This document shows, in pieces, positions 1-6,203 of a stretch of 7,313 bases of DNA. The notes under the pieces are model-generated. The model was not told where the DNA came from. It ran no database searches and worked only from the letters and a program-made list of their open reading frames with translations. Position 1 is the first letter of the stretch; every line of letters starts with the position of its first letter. A program made the translations under genes and the position numbers. This stretch comes from Nitrososphaerota archaeon (GTDB taxonomy: Archaea; Thermoproteota; Nitrososphaeria; Nitrososphaerales; UBA183): NCBI GenBank assembly GCA_029785235.1, contig JAFMAA010000048.1, forward strand, positions 1-7,313. The letters run 5' to 3'.

Positions 1-3
1 AGC

Positions 4-21
4 CTTGAGCCTGCGCTCAGG
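4..21 (-). terminator. Possible 3' hairpin after the ABC permease gene
   Basis: The arms TGAGC (6-10) and GCTCA (15-19) form a perfect inverted repeat around a 4-nt loop, extendable by a G-U wobble and a C-G pair. It lies about 18 nt beyond the permease stop codon, where a transcript end or processing hairpin is expected. There is no T-tract after it on the minus strand, so a classical intrinsic terminator is not supported. Chance is a real alternative for arms this short. Confidence 0.22.
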
Positions 22-36
22 ACCCCGCGGCTGTCT

Positions 37-879
37 TCAGTACTCTTCAAGGGTCCCGTTCCTCTTGGCGTAGGCCTCCACCCGCTTGAACAGGAAGAAG
101 GCCAGTCCGAGATAGGCGAGCGTCTCGGCCACCATTATGACCATGTCCTGCCAGTAGGTGGTGGGGAGCCCGACGTACCCAGGCAGCGCCGCGATCCTGA
201 TGGCCTCTATCCCCCAGGTCGGGGCAAGCATGAAGGCGAACGGAAGGTAGACGATGGGGAGCAGTATGACCGGGAACATCGTCCCGGTGGCGATGTAGAC
301 CGGGATCTCCATGGAGTTGGTGATGAAGCCTCCCTTCCTCGAGAGCAGGAGGATGGTGGTCATGAGCAGCCCGAAGGACGAGAGCGAGAGGAACGTGGCC
401 ACCGAAGCGAGGAAGAAGGCCCCGGGGTTCACCAGTCCGAAGCCCACCCTGAACCAGGCCAGCCCTATCACCAGGATGAAGACGGCGTTGAGCACACCCT
501 GCAGCGTGTTGAAGAGGACCCTGCCCAGGGCGATCCACGAAAGCGGGATGGGGGCGGCCAGGGTCGCCTCCATGGTCCCGTTCCATCTGTCGAAGCCGAT
601 GGAGTTTGCCGACGCGTAGATGGTGGTCCCCCACATCCCCATCAGGCCCGAACCGAGGACCAGGTAGAGGAGGAAGGAGCTCCCGGATGTCTCCCCCTGG
701 AACAGGAAGAACGCCACCAGGGTGAAGATGAAGGGGGCGATGATGTTCGGGATCACCCACTGGGGGTCCGCGAAGAAGAGCTTCCGGGTGAGGAAGATCG
801 ACGCCCTCAGGACCTGGACCTTCTGGGAGACGTACCCGTCCACCCTCTTCCCCGGAGGGAGATCCTGCATGGACACCAT
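37..879 (-). CDS. ABC-2 type transporter permease
   Basis: This 280-residue integral membrane protein is the permease half of an ABC-2 exporter and would dimerise and pair with the ATPase encoded just upstream. About six hydrophobic segments can be read, near residues 39-61, 68-92, 113-145, 155-180, 192-216 and 247-266. The cytoplasmic loop around residues 97-113 reads RWNGTMEATLAAPIP, matching the W-x-G-T-x-E-x-L-x-x-x-P signature of the ABC-2 (DrrB/NodJ-like) superfamily. A charged C-terminal tail (KRVEAYAKRNG) follows the last helix. Length is typical. The ATG at 879 begins 1 nt after the ATPase TGA stop, so the two are almost certainly one operon with translational coupling; ATG 870 is an alternative start. 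The exported substrate (drug, lipid or other) cannot be told from sequence. Confidence 0.93.
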   Translation of the reverse strand: MVSMQDLPPGKRVDGYVSQKVQVLRASIFLTRKLFFADPQWVIPNIIAPFIFTLVAFFLFQGETSGSSFLLYLVLGSGLMGMWGTTIYASANSIGFDRWNGTMEATLAAPIPLSWIALGRVLFNTLQGVLNAVFILVIGLAWFRVGFGLVNPGAFFLASVATFLSLSSFGLLMTTILLLSRKGGFITNSMEIPVYIATGTMFPVILLPIVYLPFAFMLAPTWGIEAIRIAALPGYVGLPTTYWQDMVIMVAETLAYLGLAFFLFKRVEAYAKRNGTLEEY

Positions 880-880
880 G

Positions 881-1879
881 TCACTCTTCGACCAGCCTGA
901 GGTAGGCGTCCTCCAGCGTGGGCTCCTTGATCGTCCTGTCGATTATCTTGGCCCCCGCAGGGAGGGATGCCACCACCTTCGGGAGCAGGTCAGCGCCCAT
1001 GGGGGTCTGGATCCTGATCGACTGCTGTTCCGATTCGAGGTCGGCCACGACCCTCACCACGTCTGGAATAGCTCTGAGAGCTTCGACGTAGTCCATGGTC
1101 GCGCCGTAGGTCCTTAGGTCGATGACTGAGATGTCCCTCACCATGTTCTTCAGCTCCGACGGCGTGTCGAGTGCGACGATCTTCCCCTTCGAGATGACCC
1201 CGACCCGCTGGCAGAGCTCCTCGGCCTCGAACATGTAGTGGGTGGTAAGAAGTATCGTCTTCCCCTGGGCCTTCAGGTCCCTGACCATGTTCCGTATGTC
1301 CCGGGCGCCAGCGGGGTCGAGGCCGATGGTCGGCTCGTCGAGGAAGATCAGCTCGGGGTCGTGGACCAGGGCCTTCGCTATGTGCAGCCGCTGCTTCATC
1401 CCCCTGGAGTACTTCTCCACCCTCTCCTTCTCCCGGCCCGCGAGGCCGACAATCTCAAGCAGCTCTGGGATCCTCTCCTTCGCCGCCCTGGGGTCCACCC
1501 CGTAGAGGTCCGAGAAGTAGCGCAGGTTGTCCACCGCGGTGACCCTGTTGTACAGCCCGCGCTCCCCTCCGAAGACTATCCCTATCCTGCGTCTGATCTC
1601 GTAGAGGTCTTTCCTGACGTTCAGGCCCAGTATGAGCGCGTCCCCTCCCGTCGGGGTGAGGAGGGTGGTGAGTATCTTGATGGTGGTGGTCTTGCCCGCC
1701 CCGTTGGGGCCTATCAGCCCGAAGAGCTCGCCGCTCGCGATCTGGAAGTCGATGCCCGACAGAGCCCATGTGGTCCTGGTGACCCCGCCGAAGAAGTTCC
1801 TAGTGGTATACTCCCGAGTAAGCCCTTTGACCGAAACGGCCCATTCTTGCGACTCGGCGGTCGTCGGTTTTTCCCCCAA
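881..1879 (-). CDS. ABC-2 exporter ATP-binding protein
   Basis: ATPase subunit that powers the ABC-2 permease encoded 1 nt downstream. Counting from TTG 1879 (332 residues), Walker A GPNGAGKTT is at about 57-65, the signature motif is YSRGMKQ (about 157-163) in place of LSGGQ, and Walker B LIFLDEPT (about 177-184) carries the catalytic Glu. The D-loop GLDP and the switch His in TTHYM (about 212-216) follow, then a C-terminal domain of about 85 residues typical of ABC-2 (NatA/DrrA-like) ATPases. The Q-loop position reads FGGERGLY, without the usual Gln. The frame stays open to ATG 1993 (370 residues), but that extra N-terminus is Gly/Pro/Arg-rich and atypical, and family members start near the later WAVSVKGL. 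TTG 1888 or 1879 are more likely starts, with a weak GGGAG upstream. The exact start is uncertain; the family call is firm. Confidence 0.92.
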   Translation of the reverse strand: MGEKPTTAESQEWAVSVKGLTREYTTRNFFGGVTRTTWALSGIDFQIASGELFGLIGPNGAGKTTTIKILTTLLTPTGGDALILGLNVRKDLYEIRRRIGIVFGGERGLYNRVTAVDNLRYFSDLYGVDPRAAKERIPELLEIVGLAGREKERVEKYSRGMKQRLHIAKALVHDPELIFLDEPTIGLDPAGARDIRNMVRDLKAQGKTILLTTHYMFEAEELCQRVGVISKGKIVALDTPSELKNMVRDISVIDLRTYGATMDYVEALRAIPDVVRVVADLESEQQSIRIQTPMGADLLPKVVASLPAGAKIIDRTIKEPTLEDAYLRLVEE

Positions 1880-1993
1880 GACTTGCAATGGCTCCCGTGA
1901 ATCTCCACGTTCGCTGCTGGGTATGAAAGCCTTTGCTCCCCCGCCCCGGCGAACCACGGGGGTCGGCGAAACTGTTCCGGAGTTGAAGCCCAT

Positions 1994-2002
1994 GCTTTTG
2001 TC
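1994..2002 (+). promoter_or_regulatory. Weak TATA-like element before the 96-aa ORF
   Basis: The T-rich stretch GCTTTTG, just upstream of the plus-strand TTG at 2026, is centred about 28 bp from that codon. That is the distance expected for an archaeal TATA box driving a leaderless transcript, and it resembles the spacing of the better promoter at 7161-7170. The match to a TATA consensus is poor, so this is only suggestive. Confidence 0.22.
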
Positions 2003-2025
2003 GCGCCGGGCCGTCGGGGCCCAAG

Positions 2026-2316
2026 TTGACGAGGATCCACTCTCTCAGCGCGGGGTCGCTGATCACCGAAGGCGTACCGGCCGCCGCGGCCGAGGACAAG
2101 GTCACCACGGCCCTCCTGACTGGAATCGGCGGGGTGCGTGAGGAAGGACACGAACATGACATGCTGGGTGGGAGTCTCCGGCTCTGGTATTCGCAAGATG
2201 CACTTCGAGGGGCCCTCCTCATTCAGTTCGGAGACGCTTCCGGCCAACTCGACCGTGGAATGACCTTTGCAGAGTCCGAAAAAATCCCATACGCCATTGC
2301 AACGGTAACGATGTGA
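2026..2316 (+). CDS. Hypothetical protein, 96 residues, divergent from the ABC operon
   Basis: I do not recognise this protein. The frame from TTG 2026 to TGA 2314-2316 is intact. It is rich in codons starting with G, is GC-rich at third positions in its first half, and has a natural-looking composition without long basic or proline runs. The C-terminal half alternates hydrophobic and polar residues (for example SLRLWYSQDALRGALLIQF), suggesting a small beta-containing soluble domain. No signal peptide, transmembrane helix or cysteine is present. It diverges from the ABC exporter genes, with only about 32 bp to the longest possible ATPase start, and a weak TATA-like element precedes it at leaderless distance. 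Third-position GC falls towards the 3' end, near the low-GC block. Minus-strand frames here also look partly coding (fragments on either side of a frameshift near 2110-2125), so a decayed minus-strand gene is the main alternative. Confidence 0.45.
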   Translation: MTRIHSLSAGSLITEGVPAAAAEDKVTTALLTGIGGVREEGHEHDMLGGSLRLWYSQDALRGALLIQFGDASGQLDRGMTFAESEKIPYAIATVTM

Positions 2317-2533
2317 GTGTGGAGAACTGTCTCTGTAATAGAGCGCAGACTCGCCAGTGTTGGAGCATTTTCTGCAAATGATGCCTTGAAGATAGCGGCC
2401 GTGCAGAAGAACAACGTGGCTGCGGGTAGTTCTCGGTTAAGTAACCAGATAGCCATCGACTGAAGAGCGAGACAGACGTAAAAGGTGATTGATGCTTGGT
2501 TGTCGCTGGGAATACGGGTGCAAGAATGGCATT
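2317..2533. other. Intergenic leader before the Sua5 gene, base composition shift
   Basis: Base composition drops here from GC-rich to roughly half GC. No convincing gene is visible. A weak AT-rich stretch, TTAAGTAA (2437-2444), could be a TATA element for the Sua5 gene. GGTGA at 2484-2488 resembles a Shine-Dalgarno core, but it is only 3 nt before ATG 2492 and about 45 nt before the family-supported ATG 2534. Confidence 0.4.
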
Positions 2534-3580
2534 ATGAGTAATCATCCAAACGGAACACGAATCCTGAAGGTAAGCCCGAAGCGCCCGTCGACGAAGGCAA
2601 TTCTGGCCGCAGCCAATGTCATTCAGCACGGGGGTTTGGTTGCTTTCCCGACGGAGACAGTTTACGGGCTAGGTGCTGACGCGCTATCTCCGAAGGCTGT
2701 TCGAAAAATCTTCGAAGCAAAGGGGCGTCCGGCAGATGATCCACTGATTGTCCATATTTCAGATGCTGCTCAACTTCAGGAACTGGCCAAAGACATTCCG
2801 AAACATGCGTTGAAACTCATGAAAGAGTTCTGGCCCGGGCCCTTGACCCTGATATTTGAGAAGAGCGATCAGGTTCCAGATATTGTGACTGCTGGCCTTA
2901 ACAGCGTAGCGATAAGAATGCCCTCTCACAAAATTGCGAATGCGCTGATAGCTAGAGCCGACACGCCGATAGCAGCCCCGAGTGCCAATCTCTTTGGCTC
3001 GCCCAGCCCGACAACCGCACAGCATGTTATCTCCGATCTGCATGACAAAATTGATATGATAATTGATGGCGGTGAAGCGAACATCGGCGTCGAGTCTACT
3101 GTCCTTGATGTTCGCAAGAGTCCGCCAACACTCTTGAGGCCTGGTGGGTTGCCCATTGAAGCGTTGAGGTCCTGCTTGGGCACAATTGATGTCCATCCAT
3201 CCGTATATGGCGACAGGTTGAGCGCCGCTGACGTCGCGATTTCACCTGGAATGAAGTATCGACATTATGCCCCTAGGTCACCAGTTTATCTGATCGAAGA
3301 TTCGACTGACATGATACGGGGCAAAATCCAAGAAACCGTTGATAGACTTAGGAAGGATGGTAAGCGCGTGGCCGTGGTTGTTCCTGTAGACTTCAGCTAC
3401 TCGGCTGACGAAGTAATGGTGGTCGGCAGGGATCCAACTCATATTGCAAGAAATTTGTTTGCAATACTCCGCCAGCTTGACCGAAAGGTGGATGCAATAG
3501 TCATAGAAGGAATCGGTGCTGGAGGGCTGGGACTGGCGATAATGAACAGACTAAGACGCGCTGCGACGGTAGATGTGTGA
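2534..3580 (+). CDS. Sua5/YciO/YrdC family L-threonylcarbamoyladenylate synthase
   Basis: Makes threonylcarbamoyl-AMP from threonine, bicarbonate and ATP, the first step of universal tRNA t6A37 modification; the product is passed to the Kae1/TsaD transferase in the cytoplasm. From ATG 2534 the protein has 348 residues. The TsaC/YrdC domain spans about 20-215, with PTETVYGLGADA (39-50), KGRPADDPLIVHI (63-75), APSAN (148-152), STVLDV (188-193) and LRPGG (201-205). The linker SPGMKYRHYAP (237-247) and a C-terminal Sua5 domain ending in GLGLAIMNRLRRA make this the long two-domain Sua5 form rather than short TsaC. The frame extends to TTG 2489, but the extra 15 residues are not family-like; ATG 2534 has no strong ribosome binding site. 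GC content is clearly lower than in the ABC genes to the left. The gene converges on the isocitrate dehydrogenase gene. Confidence 0.95.
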   Translation: MSNHPNGTRILKVSPKRPSTKAILAAANVIQHGGLVAFPTETVYGLGADALSPKAVRKIFEAKGRPADDPLIVHISDAAQLQELAKDIPKHALKLMKEFWPGPLTLIFEKSDQVPDIVTAGLNSVAIRMPSHKIANALIARADTPIAAPSANLFGSPSPTTAQHVISDLHDKIDMIIDGGEANIGVESTVLDVRKSPPTLLRPGGLPIEALRSCLGTIDVHPSVYGDRLSAADVAISPGMKYRHYAPRSPVYLIEDSTDMIRGKIQETVDRLRKDGKRVAVVVPVDFSYSADEVMVVGRDPTHIARNLFAILRQLDRKVDAIVIEGIGAGGLGLAIMNRLRRAATVDV

Positions 3581-3605
3581 GATTGGTTTGAGGGGATTTG
3601 AGAAC

Positions 3606-3806
3606 TCAACCAGCCTGGCCTGGGGGAACCTCCAAATCCGTTGTGGTTGATTCGACCTCGGAGCGGAACAGCAATGTGGCTGAGAGGGCGCTGAGGTCGG
3701 CGGCGGAAGCCTCCCCATAGGAGCAGACCATCACGCGCGAGACGAGGCCGTGCGAGTGTATCGAACTCCCGCCCTTCGCGCTGTACTGGTACCCCGCCGA
3801 CTCCAT
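3606..3806 (-). CDS. Unrecognised short GC-rich ORF, possibly the tail of a truncated gene
   Basis: No family is recognised. From ATG 3806 the frame gives 66 residues, with GGGGGAG ending 3 nt before the ATG as a closely spaced Shine-Dalgarno candidate. Codons are strongly GC-rich at third positions down to about 3660, unlike the genes on both sides, and the residues (YSAKGGSSIHSHGLVSRVMVC) look protein-like. The same frame stays open upstream of the ATG: GTA ACT GTT leads into ECTNVCRLEKTGEP, which also looks protein-like and carries a C-x3-C pair, but there is no ATG, GTG or TTG start there and the frame runs into the end of the isocitrate dehydrogenase gene. I infer either a complete small protein or the 3' end of a native gene cut at about 3840-3850. 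The last ten or so residues look less conserved in codon use. Confidence 0.45.
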   Translation of the reverse strand: MESAGYQYSAKGGSSIHSHGLVSRVMVCSYGEASAADLSALSATLLFRSEVESTTTDLEVPPGQAG

Positions 3807-3853
3807 CGGCTCCCCCGTCTTCTCAAGCCGACATACGTTTGTGCACTCAACAG

Positions 3854-5323
3854 TTACTGCCCCTGGCCTAAGGAAAAGCCGGGCTGACCGTCGAAAGTGA
3901 ACAAGCCTTCGGTCTTGATTGGCGGCAAGCCTGCAGCAACGAGTCGAGACAACAAAACAATCACTTGTTCATGGGAAACCGCTTCGCCATTATGCAGAGC
4001 TTGAAAACGGCAACGCCAATGATCCACACAAAACGTCTCGGGCATTCCGCCCGGGTACACTTTGGTCCCTCGGTTGGTAATCATCACTAACTGGAAGTCT
4101 GGCGCCGCATGCTCTTCAAGCCGCTTACCTAACAGTTCCACCGCTCCACGCCATTCAACAAAGACGTCGATGCCTATCAGCTCCTTGACGGGCAACTGGC
4201 GCTCTTTCAATTTGATTGCTATAGGCGAACCGTGAACTGGGTACTCAACGGCCTTTAGCGCTTGTGGTTTCTTCCCAAGGTTGGCTATCACGGCGGCCGC
4301 AAACTCTCGCGTACCAACCTTCTTCTTAGATACAGCCGGATCATAAATGTCATACGTGTGGATCCCGTCCTCGATCGTCTTCAACCAAGCGTTGTGCACT
4401 CTGGTAGCTACATCGCCTTGACCAATGTGCACTAGCATCTGTACGGCTGCAAGCAGTAACCCTGAAGGATTAGCTACGTTCTGCCCGGCTCGTCTCGGAG
4501 CTGAGCCGTGGACCGCCTCGAACATGGCCACCTCGCTGCCGATGTTTGCGCTTCCAGCCAAACCGACCGAACCGGCTATCTGCGCAGCTACATCAGAAAG
4601 GATGTCCCCGTAGAGGTTCGGCATCACAATCACATCAAATTGCTCAGGAGAATCGGCCAGCTTGGCTGCTCCAATGTCGACAATCCAGTGCTCACTCTGT
4701 ATATCTTGATACTCGGCGGCCACCTCGTCAAATACTCTATGAAATGTACCATCCGTAAGTTTCATGATGTTGTCTTTTGTAAAACACGCCACCTTGTGAC
4801 GACCGTAGCGCCGGGCGTACTCGAAGGCGTATCGGATTATCCGCTCTGATCCAGGTCGAGTGATGAGCTTGAGACATTGCACTACCTCGTCAGTCTGGCG
4901 ATGTTCGATACCGCCATAGACATCTTCCTCATTTTCTCGGATAATCACCACGTCCATGTTGGGATGTCTCGTAGCCACGAAAGGAGCATAGGATGGACAA
5001 GGACGAACGTTGGCGAATAGTCCGAGAGTCTTGCGGACCGTAACGTTGAGGCTCTTGAAGCCCCCGCCTTCCGGTGTCGTGATTGGGGCTTTCAAGAACA
5101 CCTTCGTTCGGCGCAAAGAGTCCCACGCTGAAGGTTCGATGCCGGCAGTGATCCCCTTACGGTACACAGATTCGCCTATCTGTATATTCTCTATTGCCAA
5201 ATTAGCTCCACCCGCGTTGATAATATCAAGCGTTGCGCCCATGATCTCCGGGCCGATTCCATCACCATATGCTACAGTGATTGCTTTAGCGTGATTTCCG
5301 AGCGCTTCGTTCGTGTTCGCCAT
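3854..5323 (-). CDS. icd: NADP-dependent isocitrate dehydrogenase, Thermus/Rickettsia type
   Basis: TCA-cycle enzyme converting isocitrate to 2-oxoglutarate and CO2. From ATG 5323 it has 489 residues. The nucleotide-fold motif GDGIGPEIM is at about 20-28. Substrate loop residues are present (KSLNVTVR, Ser91/Asn93/Arg97, then Arg107 and Arg129), which points to isocitrate rather than isopropylmalate. The catalytic Tyr lies in ENEEDVYGGIE (Tyr136) and the catalytic Lys in FTKDNIMK (Lys183). Metal ligands Asp240 and Asp244 lie in NLYGDILSD. HGSAPRRAG (272-280) has Arg-Arg where NAD-type relatives carry Asp, suggesting NADP. About 110 C-terminal residues past the catalytic core match the extension known from Thermus and Rickettsia enzymes. 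AGAGG lies 7 nt before ATG 5323 (4 nt before ATG 5326). The frame is open to TTG 5470, but those 49 residues are out of family. Composition is lower in GC than the outer genes, which suggests bacterial origin. Confidence 0.94.
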   Translation of the reverse strand: MANTNEALGNHAKAITVAYGDGIGPEIMGATLDIINAGGANLAIENIQIGESVYRKGITAGIEPSAWDSLRRTKVFLKAPITTPEGGGFKSLNVTVRKTLGLFANVRPCPSYAPFVATRHPNMDVVIIRENEEDVYGGIEHRQTDEVVQCLKLITRPGSERIIRYAFEYARRYGRHKVACFTKDNIMKLTDGTFHRVFDEVAAEYQDIQSEHWIVDIGAAKLADSPEQFDVIVMPNLYGDILSDVAAQIAGSVGLAGSANIGSEVAMFEAVHGSAPRRAGQNVANPSGLLLAAVQMLVHIGQGDVATRVHNAWLKTIEDGIHTYDIYDPAVSKKKVGTREFAAAVIANLGKKPQALKAVEYPVHGSPIAIKLKERQLPVKELIGIDVFVEWRGAVELLGKRLEEHAAPDFQLVMITNRGTKVYPGGMPETFCVDHWRCRFQALHNGEAVSHEQVIVLLSRLVAAGLPPIKTEGLFTFDGQPGFSLGQGQ

Positions 5324-5425
5324 CATCTTGCCTCTTGCGCCGATTCTAAGGGGGAAGATATCTGGGAGAATCTGTCTGACTCTTCCAGCCTGTTCATTCG
5401 CGTCAGGAGACATCGCCTCTTTGCG

Positions 5426-5433
5426 ATTATAAG
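5426..5433 (-). promoter_or_regulatory. Possible TATA box for the isocitrate dehydrogenase gene
   Basis: On the minus strand CTTATAAT lies between the purK remnant and the dehydrogenase start. As an archaeal TATA box it would place the transcript start near 5404, leaving a leader of about 80 nt that contains the AGAGG ribosome binding site. It also resembles a bacterial -10 box, but no good -35 element lies 16-18 bp upstream. Confidence 0.3.
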
Positions 5434-5466
5434 CGTTCTTCCGGCAATTCGGGTTGAGCCAGAAAA

Positions 5467-5801
5467 TCAAACGGCAGAGTATGTCTCAGGGTTCTCGCCG
5501 TAGAGTAGATTTGCGACGTCCCCCATCCTTTCTTTGAAATCGTTACTGCTGCTTGCCGTGATGTTCACGCATCCCAGTTTTCTGCGGCTCTTCAGATCAA
5601 ACTTGTCGTGGGAATACGCACGTGCTTCTTGGACAGTGAGCGGCCCTTCCGGCATTTTCCTGCCGATATTCACCCCCACTGCATTCACTATGCTGCTCGG
5701 CCTGGACAGCGCCGGCTCAGTCACCAGAAGTCCCGCGATGACTCCGTGGCGCTCAAACTGTGATGTGGAGGAACCGTGCAATAGACCTTAGGCGCGATAA
5801 C
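5467..5801 (-). pseudogene. purK: 3' fragment of purK, N5-carboxyaminoimidazole ribonucleotide synthase
   Basis: The open frame from 5781 to TGA 5467-5469 reads as the C-terminal part of PurK, the ATP-grasp enzyme that carboxylates aminoimidazole ribonucleotide in purine synthesis. Compared from memory with E. coli PurK, GSSTSQFERH matches GASISQFELH, PSSIVNAVG matches PSVMINLIG, and RRKLGCVNITAS matches GRKVGHLNLTDS. About 100 residues remain of a usual 350-400; the ATP-grasp catalytic region is missing. A TAA stop lies in frame at 5788-5790. In a second frame, 5781-5801 reads VIAPKVY, matching the conserved APRPHNSGHW region just before, so a frameshift with small deletions separates the pieces. 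No further upstream coding is recognisable. It lies on the same strand as the isocitrate dehydrogenase gene, about 145 bp before its likely start. A non-functional remnant is the best reading. Confidence 0.8.
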
Positions 5802-5934
5802 GCGGGTGGCATTTCTGTGTTCAGACTTCGTGCTGTGGCCGCGTCACAACGCGGAGCCATTGGCATGTTTTTCTCTCCAGAGGCGGATCAGTAGCTCTAG
5901 CCATGATCACGCCTAAGATCTGATGTGTGGTGGC

Positions 5935-5945
5935 CAGAGTTACGG
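5935..5945. repeat. 11-bp direct repeat, left copy
   Basis: CAGAGTTACGG occurs here and again, identically, at 6106-6116. The copies flank a GC-rich block of 160 bp. This could be a target-site duplication of a small element, a recombination site, or chance. Confidence 0.55.
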
Positions 5946-6034
5946 ACGCGCGGCGCGGGCGCTCGACGACCCCCTCGGCCTCCACACGATGCGAAGCACG
6001 CCCTGAAAGGCTGACGCCACGGCAGAACCCCGGC

Positions 6035-6082
6035 GCGGCCTGCGGCGCGATGCGGCGTGTTTAAGAGCAGACCGGAGGCCGC
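6035..6082. repeat. GC-rich inverted repeat, possible RNA stem
   Basis: GCGGCCT (6035-6041) and AGGCCGC (6076-6082) are perfect 7-bp complements. A second overlapping pair, GGCGTG (6054-6059) and CACGCC (6082-6087), competes with it. Both lie inside the 160-bp block bounded by the direct repeats. In DNA this rich in G and C, short complements also arise by chance. Confidence 0.4.
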
Positions 6083-6105
6083 ACGCCACGCCCTCGATGA
6101 CTGAA

Positions 6106-6116
6106 CAGAGTTACGG
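6106..6116. repeat. 11-bp direct repeat, right copy
   Basis: Second identical copy of CAGAGTTACGG (first at 5935-5945), at the right-hand edge of the GC-rich 160-bp block and 4 bp before the dyad at 6121-6135. Confidence 0.55.
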
Positions 6117-6120
6117 GATT

Positions 6121-6135
6121 AGGTCAAGATGACCT
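6121..6135. promoter_or_regulatory. 15-bp dyad AGGTCA-AGA-TGACCT
   Basis: A perfect inverted repeat with 6-bp arms and a 3-bp centre, the size of a dimeric repressor site. It is not upstream of a recognised gene: the oxidoreductase gene ends at 6204 and runs toward it, so on that transcript it would be a small 3' hairpin. No T-tract follows. Confidence 0.35.
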
Positions 6136-6203
6136 GAAGGCATTAGGCTGAGAGGGCAAGCGATTCTGCGGGCGCCCGATCACGCGGCGCGCGCCCTGAT
6201 GCC

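Larger units (their letters stand above)
5802..6203. other. Non-coding region with repeats, no gene found
   Basis: About 400 bp without a convincing coding frame on either strand. The left 130 bp are of mixed composition and may include decayed purK sequence. From about 5940 to 6105 the DNA is very GC-rich with several inverted repeats, then a dyad at 6121-6135 and the GC palindromes GGGCGCCC (about 6170-6177) and GGCGCGCGCC (about 6187-6196) precede the stop of the oxidoreductase gene. I searched by eye for tRNA T-loops, 5S rRNA, SRP RNA helix 8 and RNase P core sequences and saw none. A structured RNA or a short non-autonomous element is possible but unproven. Confidence 0.5.

Noticed and set aside
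1800..2247. Two overlapping minus-strand frames upstream of the ABC ATPase (177 and 140 codons)
   Set aside because: Each is protein-like only in part, they switch frame near 2110-2125, and both run into the ATPase gene out of frame. I kept them as an alternative to the plus-strand 96-residue ORF rather than as genes.
3606..3650. Inverted repeat TCAACCA / TGGTTGA as a terminator
   Set aside because: The arms are 7 bp but separated by 31 bp, cover the end of a reading frame, and have no T-tract; chance is likely.
5426..5433. Bacterial sigma70-type promoter with TATAAT-like -10 box
   Set aside because: No acceptable -35 hexamer lies 16-18 bp upstream; the block is better described as a possible TATA element.
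6088..6152. C/D box guide RNA, from GATGA and CTGA motifs (CGATGACTGA and AAGATGACCTGA)
   Set aside because: The C-like and D-like boxes abut each other, leaving no room for a guide sequence, and there is no terminal stem.
5802..6203. tRNA, 5S rRNA, SRP RNA or RNase P RNA in the GC-rich gap
   Set aside because: No T-loop GTTCRA context, no 5S loop sequence, no SRP GGAAG/AGCAGC core and no RNase P conserved core were seen on either strand.
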